Positions 26,164 to 36,180 of a DNA stretch of 50,173 nt are shown piece by piece (the first letter of the stretch is position 1; the number at the start of each line of letters is the position of its first letter). The notes under the pieces are model-generated. The model saw nothing but the letters and a program-made list of their open reading frames with translations. It was not told where the DNA came from and made no database searches. Position numbers and translations under genes: made by a program. Source of the DNA: Flavobacteriaceae bacterium (lineage in GTDB: Bacteria; Bacteroidota; Bacteroidia; Flavobacteriales; Flavobacteriaceae); NCBI GenBank assembly GCA_022425945.1, contig JAKMEK010000096.1, positions 1 through 50,173 of the forward strand, written 5' to 3'.

Positions 26164-27522
26164 TTAAAAGCCAAGAATTTGTTGTGCCATGAAAAAGAAA
26201 AGAAAAATGCCAAAGATGTCATTAGCTGTAGTTATGAAAGGGCCTGTGGCGATCGCAGGATCAATCCCGCGTTTTTCCAAAACGATGGGTACAAAAGTAC
26301 CAATTAAAGCTGCCATGACAATTACCCCCATCATTGAGCCAGCAACGGTGAGGCTTAAAATCAATTCTTGACCAGTGAACTGACCAAATAAAACAAGGAA
26401 TATTGCAAGGAAGAATCCATTGATTAGACTTAATCCTACTTCTTTAAATAGACGTTGCAGGAGCGATCCTTTTACAACATCGTTGGCCAAACCTTGTACA
26501 ATGATTGCTGAAGATTGAACACCCACATTTCCTGCCATTGCAGCAATCAACGGAGTGTAAAAAAACAAACTTCTCAGTTGAGGTTGGTTCATGATGGTTT
26601 CAAAATCTTTGAGAATAAACACACTGCCTAATCCACCCAATAAACCTAAAAATAGCCAAGGGAGTCGCGCACGTGTTAACTCCAAAATAGTGTCATCTGC
26701 TTCAACGTCATTCGAAATACCCGCCGCAAGTTGGTAGTCTTTATCGGCCTCCTCTTTAATAACATCAACAACATCGTCGATGGTAATACGTCCCAATAGT
26801 TCTTTATTGCTATTTACAACTGGAATGGCTTCAAGGTCGTATTTCGACATTACTTTTGCGACTTCTTCCACATCGGTATCCACATAGACAAAGTCTACTT
26901 TAGGAATGTAGATGTCTTTAACGATGGCCCTAGAATTTGCAGTAAGTAGGTCTTTTAGCGAAAGCCTACCCAATAATTGATTTTTTGCATTCACCACATA
27001 AATGGAATGAACACGGGTAACCTCTTCGGCCTGTTTGCGCATTGCATTTACACATTTCAAGACACTAAGGTCTTCGTGTACTTTCACCAACTCTTTCGCC
27101 ATTAATCCACCGGCAGAATTTTCTTCATATTTTAAAAGCTCACGAATGTCTTTTAGGTGGTCGGTATCTTCTATTTGAGAAAGGACTTTTTCTTGCCTTT
27201 CTTCGGGGAGCTCGGCAATGATGTCCGCAGCATCATCGGTGTCGAGTTCTTCAACTTCTTCGGCGATTTCTTTTGCGGAAAGTCGACGGAGTATTTTCTC
27301 TCGAAAATCTTCATCAACTTCTGCCAATGCATCCGCTGTCTTTTCACTATCAAGAAGTTTGATTAAATAAATGGCCTCTTCTAGCGCTAATTGCTCAGTG
27401 ATTTCAGCAATATCCGCATAGTGCAATTCGTGCAGCTGTTTTTTAAGTTTCTTGTCCTGTTCTTTTTTGACAAGATCCTTTATTGCTGCTATGAAGTTAT
27501 CGTCAAGTTGAAAGTTGGCCAT
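26164..27522 (-). CDS. mgtE: Magnesium transporter MgtE
   Basis: A 452-residue transporter with the three parts of the family: an N-terminal superhelical domain (about 1-130, [22 protein letters not shown]), paired CBS domains (about 135-260, [34 protein letters not shown]), and five membrane helices with GNVGVQSSA and [17 protein letters not shown]. The CBS and N domains gate the channel by sensing cytoplasmic Mg2+. The ATG at 27522 was chosen over a TTG at 27528. It overlaps rsmA by 20 bp. Confidence 0.95.
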   Translation of the reverse strand: MANFQLDDNFIAAIKDLVKKEQDKKLKKQLHELHYADIAEITEQLALEEAIYLIKLLDSEKTADALAEVDEDFREKILRRLSAKEIAEEVEELDTDDAADIIAELPEERQEKVLSQIEDTDHLKDIRELLKYEENSAGGLMAKELVKVHEDLSVLKCVNAMRKQAEEVTRVHSIYVVNAKNQLLGRLSLKDLLTANSRAIVKDIYIPKVDFVYVDTDVEEVAKVMSKYDLEAIPVVNSNKELLGRITIDDVVDVIKEEADKDYQLAAGISNDVEADDTILELTRARLPWLFLGLLGGLGSVFILKDFETIMNQPQLRSLFFYTPLIAAMAGNVGVQSSAIIVQGLANDVVKGSLLQRLFKEVGLSLINGFFLAIFLVLFGQFTGQELILSLTVAGSMMGVIVMAALIGTFVPIVLEKRGIDPAIATGPFITTANDIFGIFLFFFMAQQILGF

Positions 27523-28288
27523 CTTCAATTTTGTTCGTCAATGCAATAAAATCAGCCCCAGAAAGTTTCTCAGGCCTTAGGTCAAAGATACTATCTTCTG
27601 TAAGATCTTTTGAGAGTCCGAGTGTTTTTAAACTATTACGGATCGTTTTTCGTCGTTGTTGAAAACTCATTTTGACGATTCTGAAAAGTAATTTTTCATC
27701 ACAATCAAGTGAAAAATCTGCTTTTCTTTTTAATGAAATGACCCCTGAATCTACTTTTGGAGGAGGGTTAAAAACCCCTGGAGGAACGGTGAACTCATAG
27801 GTTGTTTCGTAAAATAACTGGGTGAGTACAGATAGAATGCCGTATTTCTTTGTGCCGGGGGGTTCACAAATACGTTGTGCGACTTCTTTTTGAAACATGC
27901 CAGAGAAAAAAGGAATTTGCTCCCTGTTTTCAATGGTTTTAAAAACAATTTGAGTCGAGATATTGTAGGGGAAGTTACCGATTATGGCAAATTGATCCTC
28001 TCCCATAAGGCTAGGAATATCAATTTTAAGAAAATCTCCTTCGTGTATAGAATTAACCATGGAAGGATAGGCCGCTTGTAAATAAAGCACTGATTCTGAG
28101 TCAAGCTCAATTAGCGAAACTTTATTTTCTTTCCAAGGTAAATATTGGGTAAGTACTCCCATTCCAGGTCCAATTTCAAGGACGCGATCGAAGCTATCAA
28201 AAGTTAATGTTTTTGCTATTTTTTCAGCAATCGAAAGATCGGTCAAAAAATGTTGCCCTAATTTTTTCTTTGGGCGTACCGTATTCAT
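27503..28288 (-). CDS. rsmA: 16S rRNA (adenine1518/1519-N6)-dimethyltransferase
   Basis: A 261-residue methyltransferase (KsgA) beginning KKKLGQHFL, with the SAM motif [12 protein letters not shown], the catalytic motif GNFPYNIS (usually N-L-P-Y), and the family's FQKEVAQRI and [10 protein letters not shown] segments. It dimethylates two adenines of 16S rRNA during small-subunit assembly. The start overlaps the DUF4286 stop by one base (TAATG), so translation is likely coupled. Confidence 0.96.
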   Translation of the reverse strand: MNTVRPKKKLGQHFLTDLSIAEKIAKTLTFDSFDRVLEIGPGMGVLTQYLPWKENKVSLIELDSESVLYLQAAYPSMVNSIHEGDFLKIDIPSLMGEDQFAIIGNFPYNISTQIVFKTIENREQIPFFSGMFQKEVAQRICEPPGTKKYGILSVLTQLFYETTYEFTVPPGVFNPPPKVDSGVISLKRKADFSLDCDEKLLFRIVKMSFQQRRKTIRNSLKTLGLSKDLTEDSIFDLRPEKLSGADFIALTNKIEDGQLST

Positions 28289-28599
28289 TACAACGAAAGG
28301 ATTTCTTCAAGTTGTGTACGAAAAGCAAGTATTGAACTGCCAAAACGATCTTGTGCATCTTGACGAAGTTTATCGGCATTTTCGACCAAATACTGCTCAT
28401 ATTCCTTGGCAGAGTTACAGTGGTATTGGGTAGCATAACTCACTCCTCCTTGATCTTGATCTGTAATTACTTTAAATAATTTAGCATGGGTGAATTTTCC
28501 AGTGTTTAAGACCGCAGGAATGTGCTCTTCCCGCATCCAATCCAACCAACTTGCTTCTACGGAAGGCTCTACATGTACAGTAACATTGTAAATAAACAT
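28288..28599 (-). CDS. DUF4286 family protein
   Basis: A 103-residue protein. The [22 protein letters not shown] opening pattern (Y-N-V-T at residues 4-7) and its position between serS and rsmA match the small DUF4286 family of Bacteroidota, probably a dimeric ferredoxin-like (ABM) fold. The frame is open to 28674, inside serS, but the ATG at 28599 gives the family-type N-terminus and directly follows the serS stop. The function is unknown. Confidence 0.85.
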   Translation of the reverse strand: MFIYNVTVHVEPSVEASWLDWMREEHIPAVLNTGKFTHAKLFKVITDQDQGGVSYATQYHCNSAKEYEQYLVENADKLRQDAQDRFGSSILAFRTQLEEILSL

Positions 28600-28601
28600 A
28601 T

Positions 28602-29873
28602 CTAATCGATTTTTTCGAAACCAGTGTAAGGCACTAAGACTTTTGGAATGATGATTCCTTCTGGGGTTTGACAATTTTCTAATAGAGTAGCCAACACACG
28701 TGGGAGTGCAAGTGAACTTCCGTTTAAGGTGTGTACATTTTGTTTTTGTCCGTCTTTGCTGCGGTAACGCAATTGTAAGCGTTCTGCTTGATAGCTTTCA
28801 AAGGTAGAAACGGAACTTATTTCTAGCCATTTTTCTTGCGCAGCAGAATACAATTCAAAATCGTAAGTGAGTGCTGAGGTAAACCCTAAGTCACCACCGC
28901 ATAAACGCAATACTCTGTAGGGTACTTCTAGTTCAATTAAAATTTGCTTTACATGTTCCATCATTTCTTCCAAAGCAGCATTGGAACGCTCTTGAGTTTC
29001 TAGTCGAACAATTTCAACTTTATCGAACTGGTGTAAGCGGTTTAGCCCGCGAACATGTGCGCCATAGCTCCCTGCTTCTCTCCTGAAACAAGGGGTGTAG
29101 CCCGTTACAGCAATGGGTAATTGACTTTCTTCTAACAAAACGTTGCGAAACATATTGGTTAGGGGTACTTCTGCCGTTGGAATTAGGTAAAGATTGTCTC
29201 CAGTAACATGGTACATCTGTCCTTCTTTGTCAGGTAATTGACCCGTTCCAAAACCTGATGCTTCGTTGACTAGGTGTGGAACTTGTGTTTCCTCATAGCC
29301 AGCAGCTGTATTTTTGTCTAGAAAGTAATTGATGAGGGCGCGTTGAAGGCGTGCACCTTTTCCTTTGTAGACAGGAAACCCCGCTCCTGTAATTTTACTC
29401 CCTAAATCAAAATCAATGAGGTCATATTTTTTTGCCAGTTCCCAATGAGGAAGTGCGCCATCTGATAAGATTGGTTTTTCTCCTCCATTTTCAATTTCTT
29501 CATTGTCTTCTTCTGAAACACCTGCAGGAACACTTGCTTGGGGAATATTGGGTACTTGATACCGCAGTTCGAGCAATTCTTTTTCGATGCTCTGCATTTG
29601 CTCTTGCAATGCTTTTGAGCTGTTTTTTAATTCTCCAGAGCGTTCTTTAAGGCCCTGTGCTTCTTGGGCTTTTCCGGTTTTGAAAAGTTGACCAATTTCT
29701 TTGGCCAATTGATTGGCTTCAGCCAATTGACTGTCTAGTTCTGTTTGAGTAGTTCGACGCTTTTCGTCCACCTCCAAAATACGATCAATCAAATCAAGTT
29801 GTTTGAAATTGCGTTTTTGCAAACGGTCTACCGCAAGGGCTTTGTCTTCTCTGAGTTGTTTTAATGGTATCAT
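28602..29873 (-). CDS. serS: Serine-tRNA ligase
   Basis: A 423-residue class II synthetase. Residues about 1-105 are the antiparallel coiled-coil arm that holds tRNA-Ser. Class II motifs are visible: FRREAGSYGAHVRGLNRLHQFDKVE for motif 2 and LPRVLATLLEN for motif 3, with TSALTYDFELY between. It charges tRNA-Ser in the cytoplasm. The upstream gap of 49 bp from ribF holds a perfect -7 element, so serS may start its own transcript. Confidence 0.97.
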   Translation of the reverse strand: MIPLKQLREDKALAVDRLQKRNFKQLDLIDRILEVDEKRRTTQTELDSQLAEANQLAKEIGQLFKTGKAQEAQGLKERSGELKNSSKALQEQMQSIEKELLELRYQVPNIPQASVPAGVSEEDNEEIENGGEKPILSDGALPHWELAKKYDLIDFDLGSKITGAGFPVYKGKGARLQRALINYFLDKNTAAGYEETQVPHLVNEASGFGTGQLPDKEGQMYHVTGDNLYLIPTAEVPLTNMFRNVLLEESQLPIAVTGYTPCFRREAGSYGAHVRGLNRLHQFDKVEIVRLETQERSNAALEEMMEHVKQILIELEVPYRVLRLCGGDLGFTSALTYDFELYSAAQEKWLEISSVSTFESYQAERLQLRYRSKDGQKQNVHTLNGSSLALPRVLATLLENCQTPEGIIIPKVLVPYTGFEKID

Positions 29874-29891
29874 GTACGTTATTCTCTAGTG

Positions 29892-29899
29892 CAAAGATA
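29892..29899 (-). promoter_or_regulatory. Candidate -7 promoter element of the serS operon
   Basis: Minus-strand TATCTTTG matches TANNTTTG exactly, 18 bp before the serS ATG in the short ribF-serS gap. The -33 element is not clear. It would drive serS, DUF4286, rsmA, mgtE and the dehydrogenase. Confidence 0.5.
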
Positions 29900-29922
29900 A
29901 AATTTTGGGCATCAATTCCCTG

Positions 29923-30852
29923 CTAATTCAAGGGAATCAATTCACGGCAAAATGCTTGATCTCTACGTAACTGTTCTTTTAGCTTTTCTAAAGAGCTAAA
30001 CTTTTTTTCTTCTCTGATGTGCTGAAGGAACTCAATGGCTAATGTTTCACCGTATAAATTTTCATGAAAGTTGAAAAAATGTACCTCCAGACTTCGGGTT
30101 TGTCCTGCTAAAGTCGGTCGAAAGCCAATGTTCATCATTCCATATAATGTGTCATTTTTTCGAACAGCACGAACAAAATACACGCCATCAGCGGGAAGTG
30201 ATTTATAATCCTCTTTCAAGGTAATATTCGCCGTGGGATAGTCAATGGTTCGGCCAATTTCTTTTCCTTGAACCACTGTGCCTGTGAGTCTAAAGGGACG
30301 GTCTAAATAAGTGTTTGCTGTCGAAATATCCCCTTCGTTCAGTGCGGCTCGGATTTTGGTTGAACTAACATTGACTGAGTCAATGTCTTTTGCCTCGATT
30401 TTTTCTACCGAAAAATCATAGGTCTCTCCTGCAGAGATTAGATCATCAACTGTAGCTTCACGATTTCGTCCAAATCGATGGTCATACCCAATTATAAGAT
30501 GCCCAATTTGCAGTGAATTCACCAAAATATCCCGTGTAAATTCGTCGGCTGTTTGACGGGAAAACTGCTTGGAAAAAGGATGAACAATTAGTACATCAAC
30601 TCCCAGTTCTTCTAGTAATTGTTGTTTTTCAGCCAAGGTGTCAATCAATTGAATTGAGGTGTCTTTTTGCAGCACCATTCTAGGGTGTGGAAAAAAAGTT
30701 AATACAACCGACAAGAGATTCTTTTCTTTGGCGCTGTTGACCAAGCGCTGAATGATTTCACGGTGGCCTACATGAACACCGTCAAAGGTTCCAATGGTAA
30801 GCGAACAAGCCTTAGTGGCATTGTAGTTGTCAATGTTAGAAATGACCTTCAC
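29923..30852 (-). CDS. ribF: Bifunctional riboflavin kinase / FAD synthetase
   Basis: A 309-residue enzyme. The N-terminal nucleotidyltransferase domain carries LTIGTFDGVHVGH, IIGYDHRFGRNR and VSSTKIRAAL; the C-terminal riboflavin kinase domain (from about residue 185) carries YPTANI and GVYFVRA. It makes FMN and then FAD. The start is GTG at 30852: an in-frame TAA lies three codons upstream and no ATG is available, so the non-ATG start is well supported. Confidence 0.95.
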   Translation of the reverse strand: MKVISNIDNYNATKACSLTIGTFDGVHVGHREIIQRLVNSAKEKNLLSVVLTFFPHPRMVLQKDTSIQLIDTLAEKQQLLEELGVDVLIVHPFSKQFSRQTADEFTRDILVNSLQIGHLIIGYDHRFGRNREATVDDLISAGETYDFSVEKIEAKDIDSVNVSSTKIRAALNEGDISTANTYLDRPFRLTGTVVQGKEIGRTIDYPTANITLKEDYKSLPADGVYFVRAVRKNDTLYGMMNIGFRPTLAGQTRSLEVHFFNFHENLYGETLAIEFLQHIREEKKFSSLEKLKEQLRRDQAFCRELIPLN

Positions 30853-30951
30853 AAAAAATGATTATCTTTAAATTTTCTATAGTAAAATTATACTATTTAC
30901 TTGAATCCAATGTCCTAAAATGCTGAAACATTTGAGGATAAACCAACGCAA

Positions 30952-33900
30952 ATGAAAACCAACCTTCTATTCGTATTTATTCTTTTTTGTCATGGTTTAT
31001 TCGCACAGGATTACTGGGCCATTGAAAACGAGAACAAGGTTTTAACCAATCAAGTTGGGTCAACAACCTCTTCTAAAATAAGATCGGTACAGCTCGACGA
31101 TTCCCTTATTCGTGAAAGATTCAATGCAATGAACTCCTCGGTCGGAAAAGGCTCATCCATATTTTTTTTTCCAAATGAAAACGGACAGTTAGAATCCTTT
31201 TCTATGACGATGATTCCTGTTTTCGCAGAAGCACAGACTCATCCCACAATTAAAGCTTACCGTGGACAAAGTTTAGATCGAAAAAACATTACCATTCGAA
31301 TTACGGTGAGTCCTCTTGGGTTGAGCGGCACCATGCGCACACCTTCAGGATTTTTGTTTTTTCAACCCGACAATAGATCAACGTCTTCCTACGTATTTTA
31401 TCAGCGAAAAGATATTGTTACTGAAGAAGAACGAACAGTGTTTTGTACCACTGAAAACAAACTAACTAAATATGAAAAGAATTTTCAGCAAAGTGGAATG
31501 AGCGCAAAAAATCGAGTAAGTGGACAGTTAAAAACGTATCGATTTGCTGTAGCAACATCGGGCGAATACACTCAATTTTGGGGAGATGATGATGATGAAA
31601 ATGGGAGTAATGTACAAGACGCTCAAGCAGCAATAGCCAATACGGTAAACAGGATGAATGAGATTTTTGAGGTTGATTTAGGGGTTCGTTTATTGTTGGT
31701 CTCTAACACAAGCATCATTTATGAGGATCCAGAAACTGATCCTTTTTCAAGTGACCTAAACAGTGAGGTCCAGGGGGTTTTAACCAATGAAGTTGGGGAA
31801 GCCAATTATGACAGTGGTCATTTATTTCACCGTGCAGATGCCAATGGAAATGCTGGAAGTATTGGAAATGTTTGTGAGTCATTTCGAAAGGGGAGTGCTT
31901 TTTCATCGCATCCATTTACCGTAACCAATGGAAGCACAGGGGGGTACTTGACCGATTATTTTGACATCGATTATGTTGCTCATGAAGTTGGACATCAATT
32001 TGGCGCAACCCATACTTATGCACACTTGACAGAGAGTCCACAAGTGAATAGCGAACCAGGTAGTGGTTCAACCATTATGTCTTATGCTGGGATTGTTTCC
32101 GGACAGAATTTACAACGTCATAGTGATCCGTATTTTCATTTCCATAATATTGTACAAATTAATGCGTATTTGGCGGACTATTCATGTCAAGAAAATGAAA
32201 ATATAGTCAATCAGATTCCTACGGTTTCTGCAGGAGACGATATAACAATTCCCATTGGAACGGCCTATGAATTAACTGCGGTAGCGCAAGATGAAGATGG
32301 AGATCAATTGACTTACTGTTGGGAACAATTGGATTCTGGCAGAGTTCGTGCGCAAGATTTTGGACCCCAGTTAATTGCAGGAAGTATGAATCGGTCTTTG
32401 CTTCCCACGGCAAGTCCGACGCGAATGATTCCTCGATTAGAAGCTGTTTTGAGAGGTGATTTGACCCAGACAAATCCTAGTTTAAATTCAGATTGGGAAA
32501 CTGTTTCGACCGTAGGACGAAACTTACGTTGGGGTATAACCGTACGCGATAGAAACCAAAATAATCCAAATGGTGTAGGATTTGTCGCGCAAGACGAAAT
32601 GACTGTTTCCGTTTCAGATGATGCTGGTCCTTTCGTCGTTCGTTCTCAAAACAGTACTTCTGTACTTTGGAAGGCAGGAGCCAATGAATTGATCGAATGG
32701 GATGTTGCCTTGACCGATAGAGCCCCCATCAATACCCAAACCGTATCAATATATCTTTCGGTTGATGGAGGTCAAAGTTTTCCACATTTATTAATCGAAA
32801 ACACGTTAAATGTTGGAGAAGTTTATGTTGTTGTTCCCGGAGGTATTTCGAGCTCAAATGCACGGATTAAAATTGTGGCAGACGGGAACATTTATTTTGC
32901 TGTTAATTCATCTGATTTTCGGGTCGAAGAGCGTCCTTTTGCGTTACCCTTTCAAGATGTTGTAAAAGAAAATTGTGCTACGCCTAATGTTAGTTATACA
33001 GCTAACTTGGCAATTTATGATACGATTTCCTCTACCGTAAGCTTAAGCGTTGTTGGGCTTCCTTCGACAATAGTTGCTTCATTAAATGCGACTTCAGTCC
33101 AAACGCAAGGAACAACCGTTACCCTCAATCTTTCGACCGATGGGACAGTTTCGGGGACTTATTCTGCAACCCTGGTGGGTCGTTCAGGGACTACAGTTGT
33201 TGAACATCCATTCGTCATACGTTTTTTGTCAATTCCTGTTCCCACACCTCAAATTGAATCACCAGCCGATCAGTCAGTAGACCAACCCACTTTTATGAAT
33301 TTCGCATGGGAGAGTAATGATCAAGCCGACTTTTATCGTTTTGAGTTGAGTAAAGCGCAAGATTTTTCTACTTTATTGGTAGATGAAACGCTTTTACAAA
33401 ATAGTTATAGTCTGGATGATTTGGAAGGCTCAACGACATATTTTTGGCGTGTCTCTATGCTCAACAATTGTGGTGTAAGCACACCCAGTGCTGTACGTCA
33501 GTTTATTACTGCTTCAGTTGTCTGTTCTACCATTAGTGCTTTAGATACTCCCAAGCCTATTCAAGATGCTACCCAAGCTAGTAATGGAGTGACGGAAGTG
33601 CCGATTGCTGTTGTAGACTCACTAAGTGTTTTAGCGTTAAGTATAAAACTCAGGATGACCCATACCTTTGCTAGTGATCTCGAAATTCTGTTAATTAATC
33701 CAGCTGGTGAAGAGGTCTCTTTGATTCAAAATCGTGGAGGTGGAGGACAAAATTTCACCAATACTGTGTTTGATTCTGCTGCTGAAAACTCAATTACTAC
33801 TGCTTCTCCTCCATTTACAGGAAGCTTTAGGCCAGAAGGAGATTTAACCCAATTTCACAATACAATTGCCCGAGGAATTTGGCGTCTAAGAATAATCGAT

Positions 33901-34806
33901 AGTGGACCGCAAGATGTAGGGGTTGTTGAATTAGTTGAATTAAACTTTTGCTTTAATGGTCAGCCACAGTTAAATGAAGATATCGATTTGATTCCAAGTA
34001 GCGAGGATAATTGTCCATTGATTACAAATTCTGATCAACTCGATACAGACAATGATGGCGAAGGGGATCTATGCGATCTAGATGCGCAACAGAACTTTAC
34101 CATAACCAAAAGCGATGAAACCTGTATTGATCGTAACAACGGAACGATTGTCGTTACTTCTGTCGCCCAATTCGATTACGTTTTGGACGTAATGGGCCCC
34201 AATGGCTTTCGTTTAAATTCATCATTTTCTAATGAGTCAGTGGCATTAAATGACCTTCGGAGCGGGGATTACCTTTTATGTATTACGACAGATGAGGTAC
34301 CCGATTTTGAGCAATGTTATACGGTAACAATATTAGAGCCTGCTCCACTTACCGTAAGTGCAAAAATAAATGCGGCTGCATCCAAGGTTACCCTTGACCT
34401 CAGTGGAAGCAAAAAATATATTATTGGGTTAAACGAGCTCGAGTTTGAGGCAAGTGATCTTTCCGAGAAGACACTGCCATTGATAAAAGGCTTGAACGTC
34501 ATTACGGTGAAAACACCACTTAGTTGTCAAGGTGAATACAAAGAGTTAATTTATGTCGATGAGCCTTCGTTATTATATCCTAATCCAGTCAGTGAGGAGC
34601 TATCTATTTTGGTCGGAGGTACTGCACCCAGTGCAGAAATTTTCATCTATGATATTCAGGGCAACAAAAGTTATCAGGGTGAATATCTTTTAGAAGATGC
34701 TTTACGTCAAATTGCAATCGATGTAAATCAATTGGCACAAGGAAGTTACATTGTAAAAGTACATACAGCTCTGTCAGAAGAAACCCTTAGATTCATTAAA
34801 CAATGA
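30952..34806 (+). CDS. Secreted zinc metalloprotease with T9SS sorting domain
   Basis: A 1284-residue multidomain protein. A signal peptide ends near LFAQ (residue 19). A propeptide-like region to about 190 is followed by a reprolysin-type zincin with HEVGHQFGATH at 344-354 and a Met-turn TIMSYAG near 375. Ig-like or FN3-like modules follow, the clearest about 762-855 (TTYFWRVS), then a P/proprotein-convertase domain about 866-1000, a thrombospondin type 3 calcium motif (DTDNDGEGDLCD, near 1035) and a type A T9SS C-terminal domain from about 1206 (YPNPVSEEL). It is exported by the type IX system and probably surface-attached or released; it likely degrades extracellular protein. Confidence 0.92.
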   Translation: MKTNLLFVFILFCHGLFAQDYWAIENENKVLTNQVGSTTSSKIRSVQLDDSLIRERFNAMNSSVGKGSSIFFFPNENGQLESFSMTMIPVFAEAQTHPTIKAYRGQSLDRKNITIRITVSPLGLSGTMRTPSGFLFFQPDNRSTSSYVFYQRKDIVTEEERTVFCTTENKLTKYEKNFQQSGMSAKNRVSGQLKTYRFAVATSGEYTQFWGDDDDENGSNVQDAQAAIANTVNRMNEIFEVDLGVRLLLVSNTSIIYEDPETDPFSSDLNSEVQGVLTNEVGEANYDSGHLFHRADANGNAGSIGNVCESFRKGSAFSSHPFTVTNGSTGGYLTDYFDIDYVAHEVGHQFGATHTYAHLTESPQVNSEPGSGSTIMSYAGIVSGQNLQRHSDPYFHFHNIVQINAYLADYSCQENENIVNQIPTVSAGDDITIPIGTAYELTAVAQDEDGDQLTYCWEQLDSGRVRAQDFGPQLIAGSMNRSLLPTASPTRMIPRLEAVLRGDLTQTNPSLNSDWETVSTVGRNLRWGITVRDRNQNNPNGVGFVAQDEMTVSVSDDAGPFVVRSQNSTSVLWKAGANELIEWDVALTDRAPINTQTVSIYLSVDGGQSFPHLLIENTLNVGEVYVVVPGGISSSNARIKIVADGNIYFAVNSSDFRVEERPFALPFQDVVKENCATPNVSYTANLAIYDTISSTVSLSVVGLPSTIVASLNATSVQTQGTTVTLNLSTDGTVSGTYSATLVGRSGTTVVEHPFVIRFLSIPVPTPQIESPADQSVDQPTFMNFAWESNDQADFYRFELSKAQDFSTLLVDETLLQNSYSLDDLEGSTTYFWRVSMLNNCGVSTPSAVRQFITASVVCSTISALDTPKPIQDATQASNGVTEVPIAVVDSLSVLALSIKLRMTHTFASDLEILLINPAGEEVSLIQNRGGGGQNFTNTVFDSAAENSITTASPPFTGSFRPEGDLTQFHNTIARGIWRLRIIDSGPQDVGVVELVELNFCFNGQPQLNEDIDLIPSSEDNCPLITNSDQLDTDNDGEGDLCDLDAQQNFTITKSDETCIDRNNGTIVVTSVAQFDYVLDVMGPNGFRLNSSFSNESVALNDLRSGDYLLCITTDEVPDFEQCYTVTILEPAPLTVSAKINAAASKVTLDLSGSKKYIIGLNELEFEASDLSEKTLPLIKGLNVITVKTPLSCQGEYKELIYVDEPSLLYPNPVSEELSILVGGTAPSAEIFIYDIQGNKSYQGEYLLEDALRQIAIDVNQLAQGSYIVKVHTALSEETLRFIKQ

Positions 34807-35480
34807 GACCATTGAAAAAAGTATACTTCCTGTTGTGTTTGTTTTTAGTCGCCTGTAAAGACCCTATTCCTGCTCCCGAAGCAACTCTTCTTCAATTACC
34901 AGAGGCTGATCAAAGTTGCTTGTATGTTTCTGTTAATGCTGCAACTGCAAGGGTCTCCTTTAGTTGGGGCGAGGCGCTACATACAGACACCTATACACTT
35001 AAGGTAGTCAATTTAGTGAGTCAGGAACAAGTTTCTGTTAGAACAGAGCAAACAGTTGCTTCTTTAACTTTAGACAGAGGGGCACCTTATCGTTGGCAAG
35101 TAATCAGTTCATCTAATGCTAGTAATGAGGAAGCCGCAAGTGAGTCTAGACGTTTTTATTTAGAGGGACTTCAACAAGTTAGCCACGTTCCTTTCCCTGC
35201 TAAACTTCTTTCGCCACAAATGAATGAAATTATTGAATTGACCGATGGTGAAGCTCTTTTGTCTTGGTCAGGTCTCGATTTGGATAACGATATTGCTAGC
35301 TACAGCGTTGCGATTGGAATAAGTGTAGAGGGGCTAAATGAAGTCGCTGCCAACATTCAATTAACCAGTTATACTGCTCGTTTGGAAGCAAATACTTCTT
35401 ATGTGTGGCAAATCACAACCCGAGATGAATTGGATAATACGTCCATTTCTCCCTATTTTTACTTTCAAACAACCCCCTAG
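34803..35480 (+). CDS. Lipoprotein with two fibronectin III-like repeats
   Basis: A 225-residue protein with a lipoprotein signal (LFLVAC) followed by K-D right after the cysteine, an acidic pattern compatible with surface-exported lipoproteins of this phylum. Two similar beta-sandwich-like repeats follow, each ending in a Y-x-W-Q-I/V strand (PYRWQVIS near residue 98 and SYVWQITT near 200). It overlaps the protease gene by 4 bp (ATGA), so the pair is cotranscribed and translationally coupled. The function is unknown; it may help display or bind the protease or its substrate. Confidence 0.8.
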   Translation: MRPLKKVYFLLCLFLVACKDPIPAPEATLLQLPEADQSCLYVSVNAATARVSFSWGEALHTDTYTLKVVNLVSQEQVSVRTEQTVASLTLDRGAPYRWQVISSSNASNEEAASESRRFYLEGLQQVSHVPFPAKLLSPQMNEIIELTDGEALLSWSGLDLDNDIASYSVAIGISVEGLNEVAANIQLTSYTARLEANTSYVWQITTRDELDNTSISPYFYFQTTP

Positions 35481-35484
35481 GGGA

Positions 35485-36108
35485 TTATTTTCCGTTGAAT
35501 TGGTTCATCGTGTTTTGTGGACCTTGCGTGGCAAATGAAAAAATGATTTTTTCAATCATTTCGTAACGTTCATTCAAAAGTGTTTGTTCACTGGCAGACC
35601 ATTTCCCTAACACAAAATCTACCGTATCATAGCCTTTATCATCTGAATGTATTCCAAATCGAAGGCGAGCATAGTTTTGAGTGTTAAGCTGCGCTTGAAT
35701 ATCTTTCAAGCCATTGTGTCCTCCATCACTTCCTTTTGTTTTTAGGCGAAGTGTTCCAAAAGGTAGATTGAGATCATCCGTAATGATTAAAATATTTTCC
35801 AAAGGAATATTTTCTTTCAATGCCCAATAACGCACAGCTTTTCCACTATTGTTCATAAAAGTAGAAGGCTTGTGAAGGTAAATGAGTCTTCCTTTGAAAC
35901 GTGTTTTGGTCATTGCTCCGTAGCGCAATTCTTCAAAGGTGAGTTCTTTTTTTTTGGCGAAAGCATTTAGGGCATCAAAGCCAATGTTGTGGCGTGTATT
36001 GTCATAATCTGTACCGATATTACCTAAGCCAACAATTAAATATTTCTTCACCTCTCCAGGATTTGAGTTTATTGTTCTTTTTCCGAAAAGCCAGTTTAAG
36101 AAAGCCAT
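35485..36108 (-). CDS. pth: Peptidyl-tRNA hydrolase
   Basis: A 207-residue enzyme with YLIVGLGNIGTDYDNTRHNIGF (the catalytic histidine is in TRHNIG), KPSTFMNNSGKAV, and DDLNLPFG plus GGHNGLKDI, all typical of bacterial Pth. It recycles peptidyl-tRNA that drops off ribosomes. About 20 N-terminal residues precede the core, slightly more than usual. It lies after rplY, from which it is separated by a hairpin. Its stop faces the FN3 lipoprotein stop 4 bp away. Confidence 0.95.
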   Translation of the reverse strand: MAFLNWLFGKRTINSNPGEVKKYLIVGLGNIGTDYDNTRHNIGFDALNAFAKKKELTFEELRYGAMTKTRFKGRLIYLHKPSTFMNNSGKAVRYWALKENIPLENILIITDDLNLPFGTLRLKTKGSDGGHNGLKDIQAQLNTQNYARLRFGIHSDDKGYDTVDFVLGKWSASEQTLLNERYEMIEKIIFSFATQGPQNTMNQFNGK

Positions 36109-36116
36109 GTCGGTGT

Positions 36117-36158
36117 AAAAATAAAAAAAGCATCCGGGGATTAACCACAGATGCTTTT
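36117..36158 (-). terminator. Rho-independent terminator after rplY
   Basis: Arms AAAAGCATC (36126-36134) and GATGCTTTT (36150-36158) pair over 9 bp with a 15-base loop, and on the minus strand the hairpin is followed by a T-rich tract. It lies between the rplY stop and the pth start, so pth is probably transcribed by partial read-through or its own promoter. Confidence 0.7.
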
Positions 36159-36180
36159 ATATTCTATGCAAAAAAGTAAA

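Noticed and set aside
30879-30896. Inverted repeat ATAGTA / TACTAT between ribF and the large protease
   Set aside because: Short 6-bp arms in an AT-rich divergent promoter region; not enough to call an operator.
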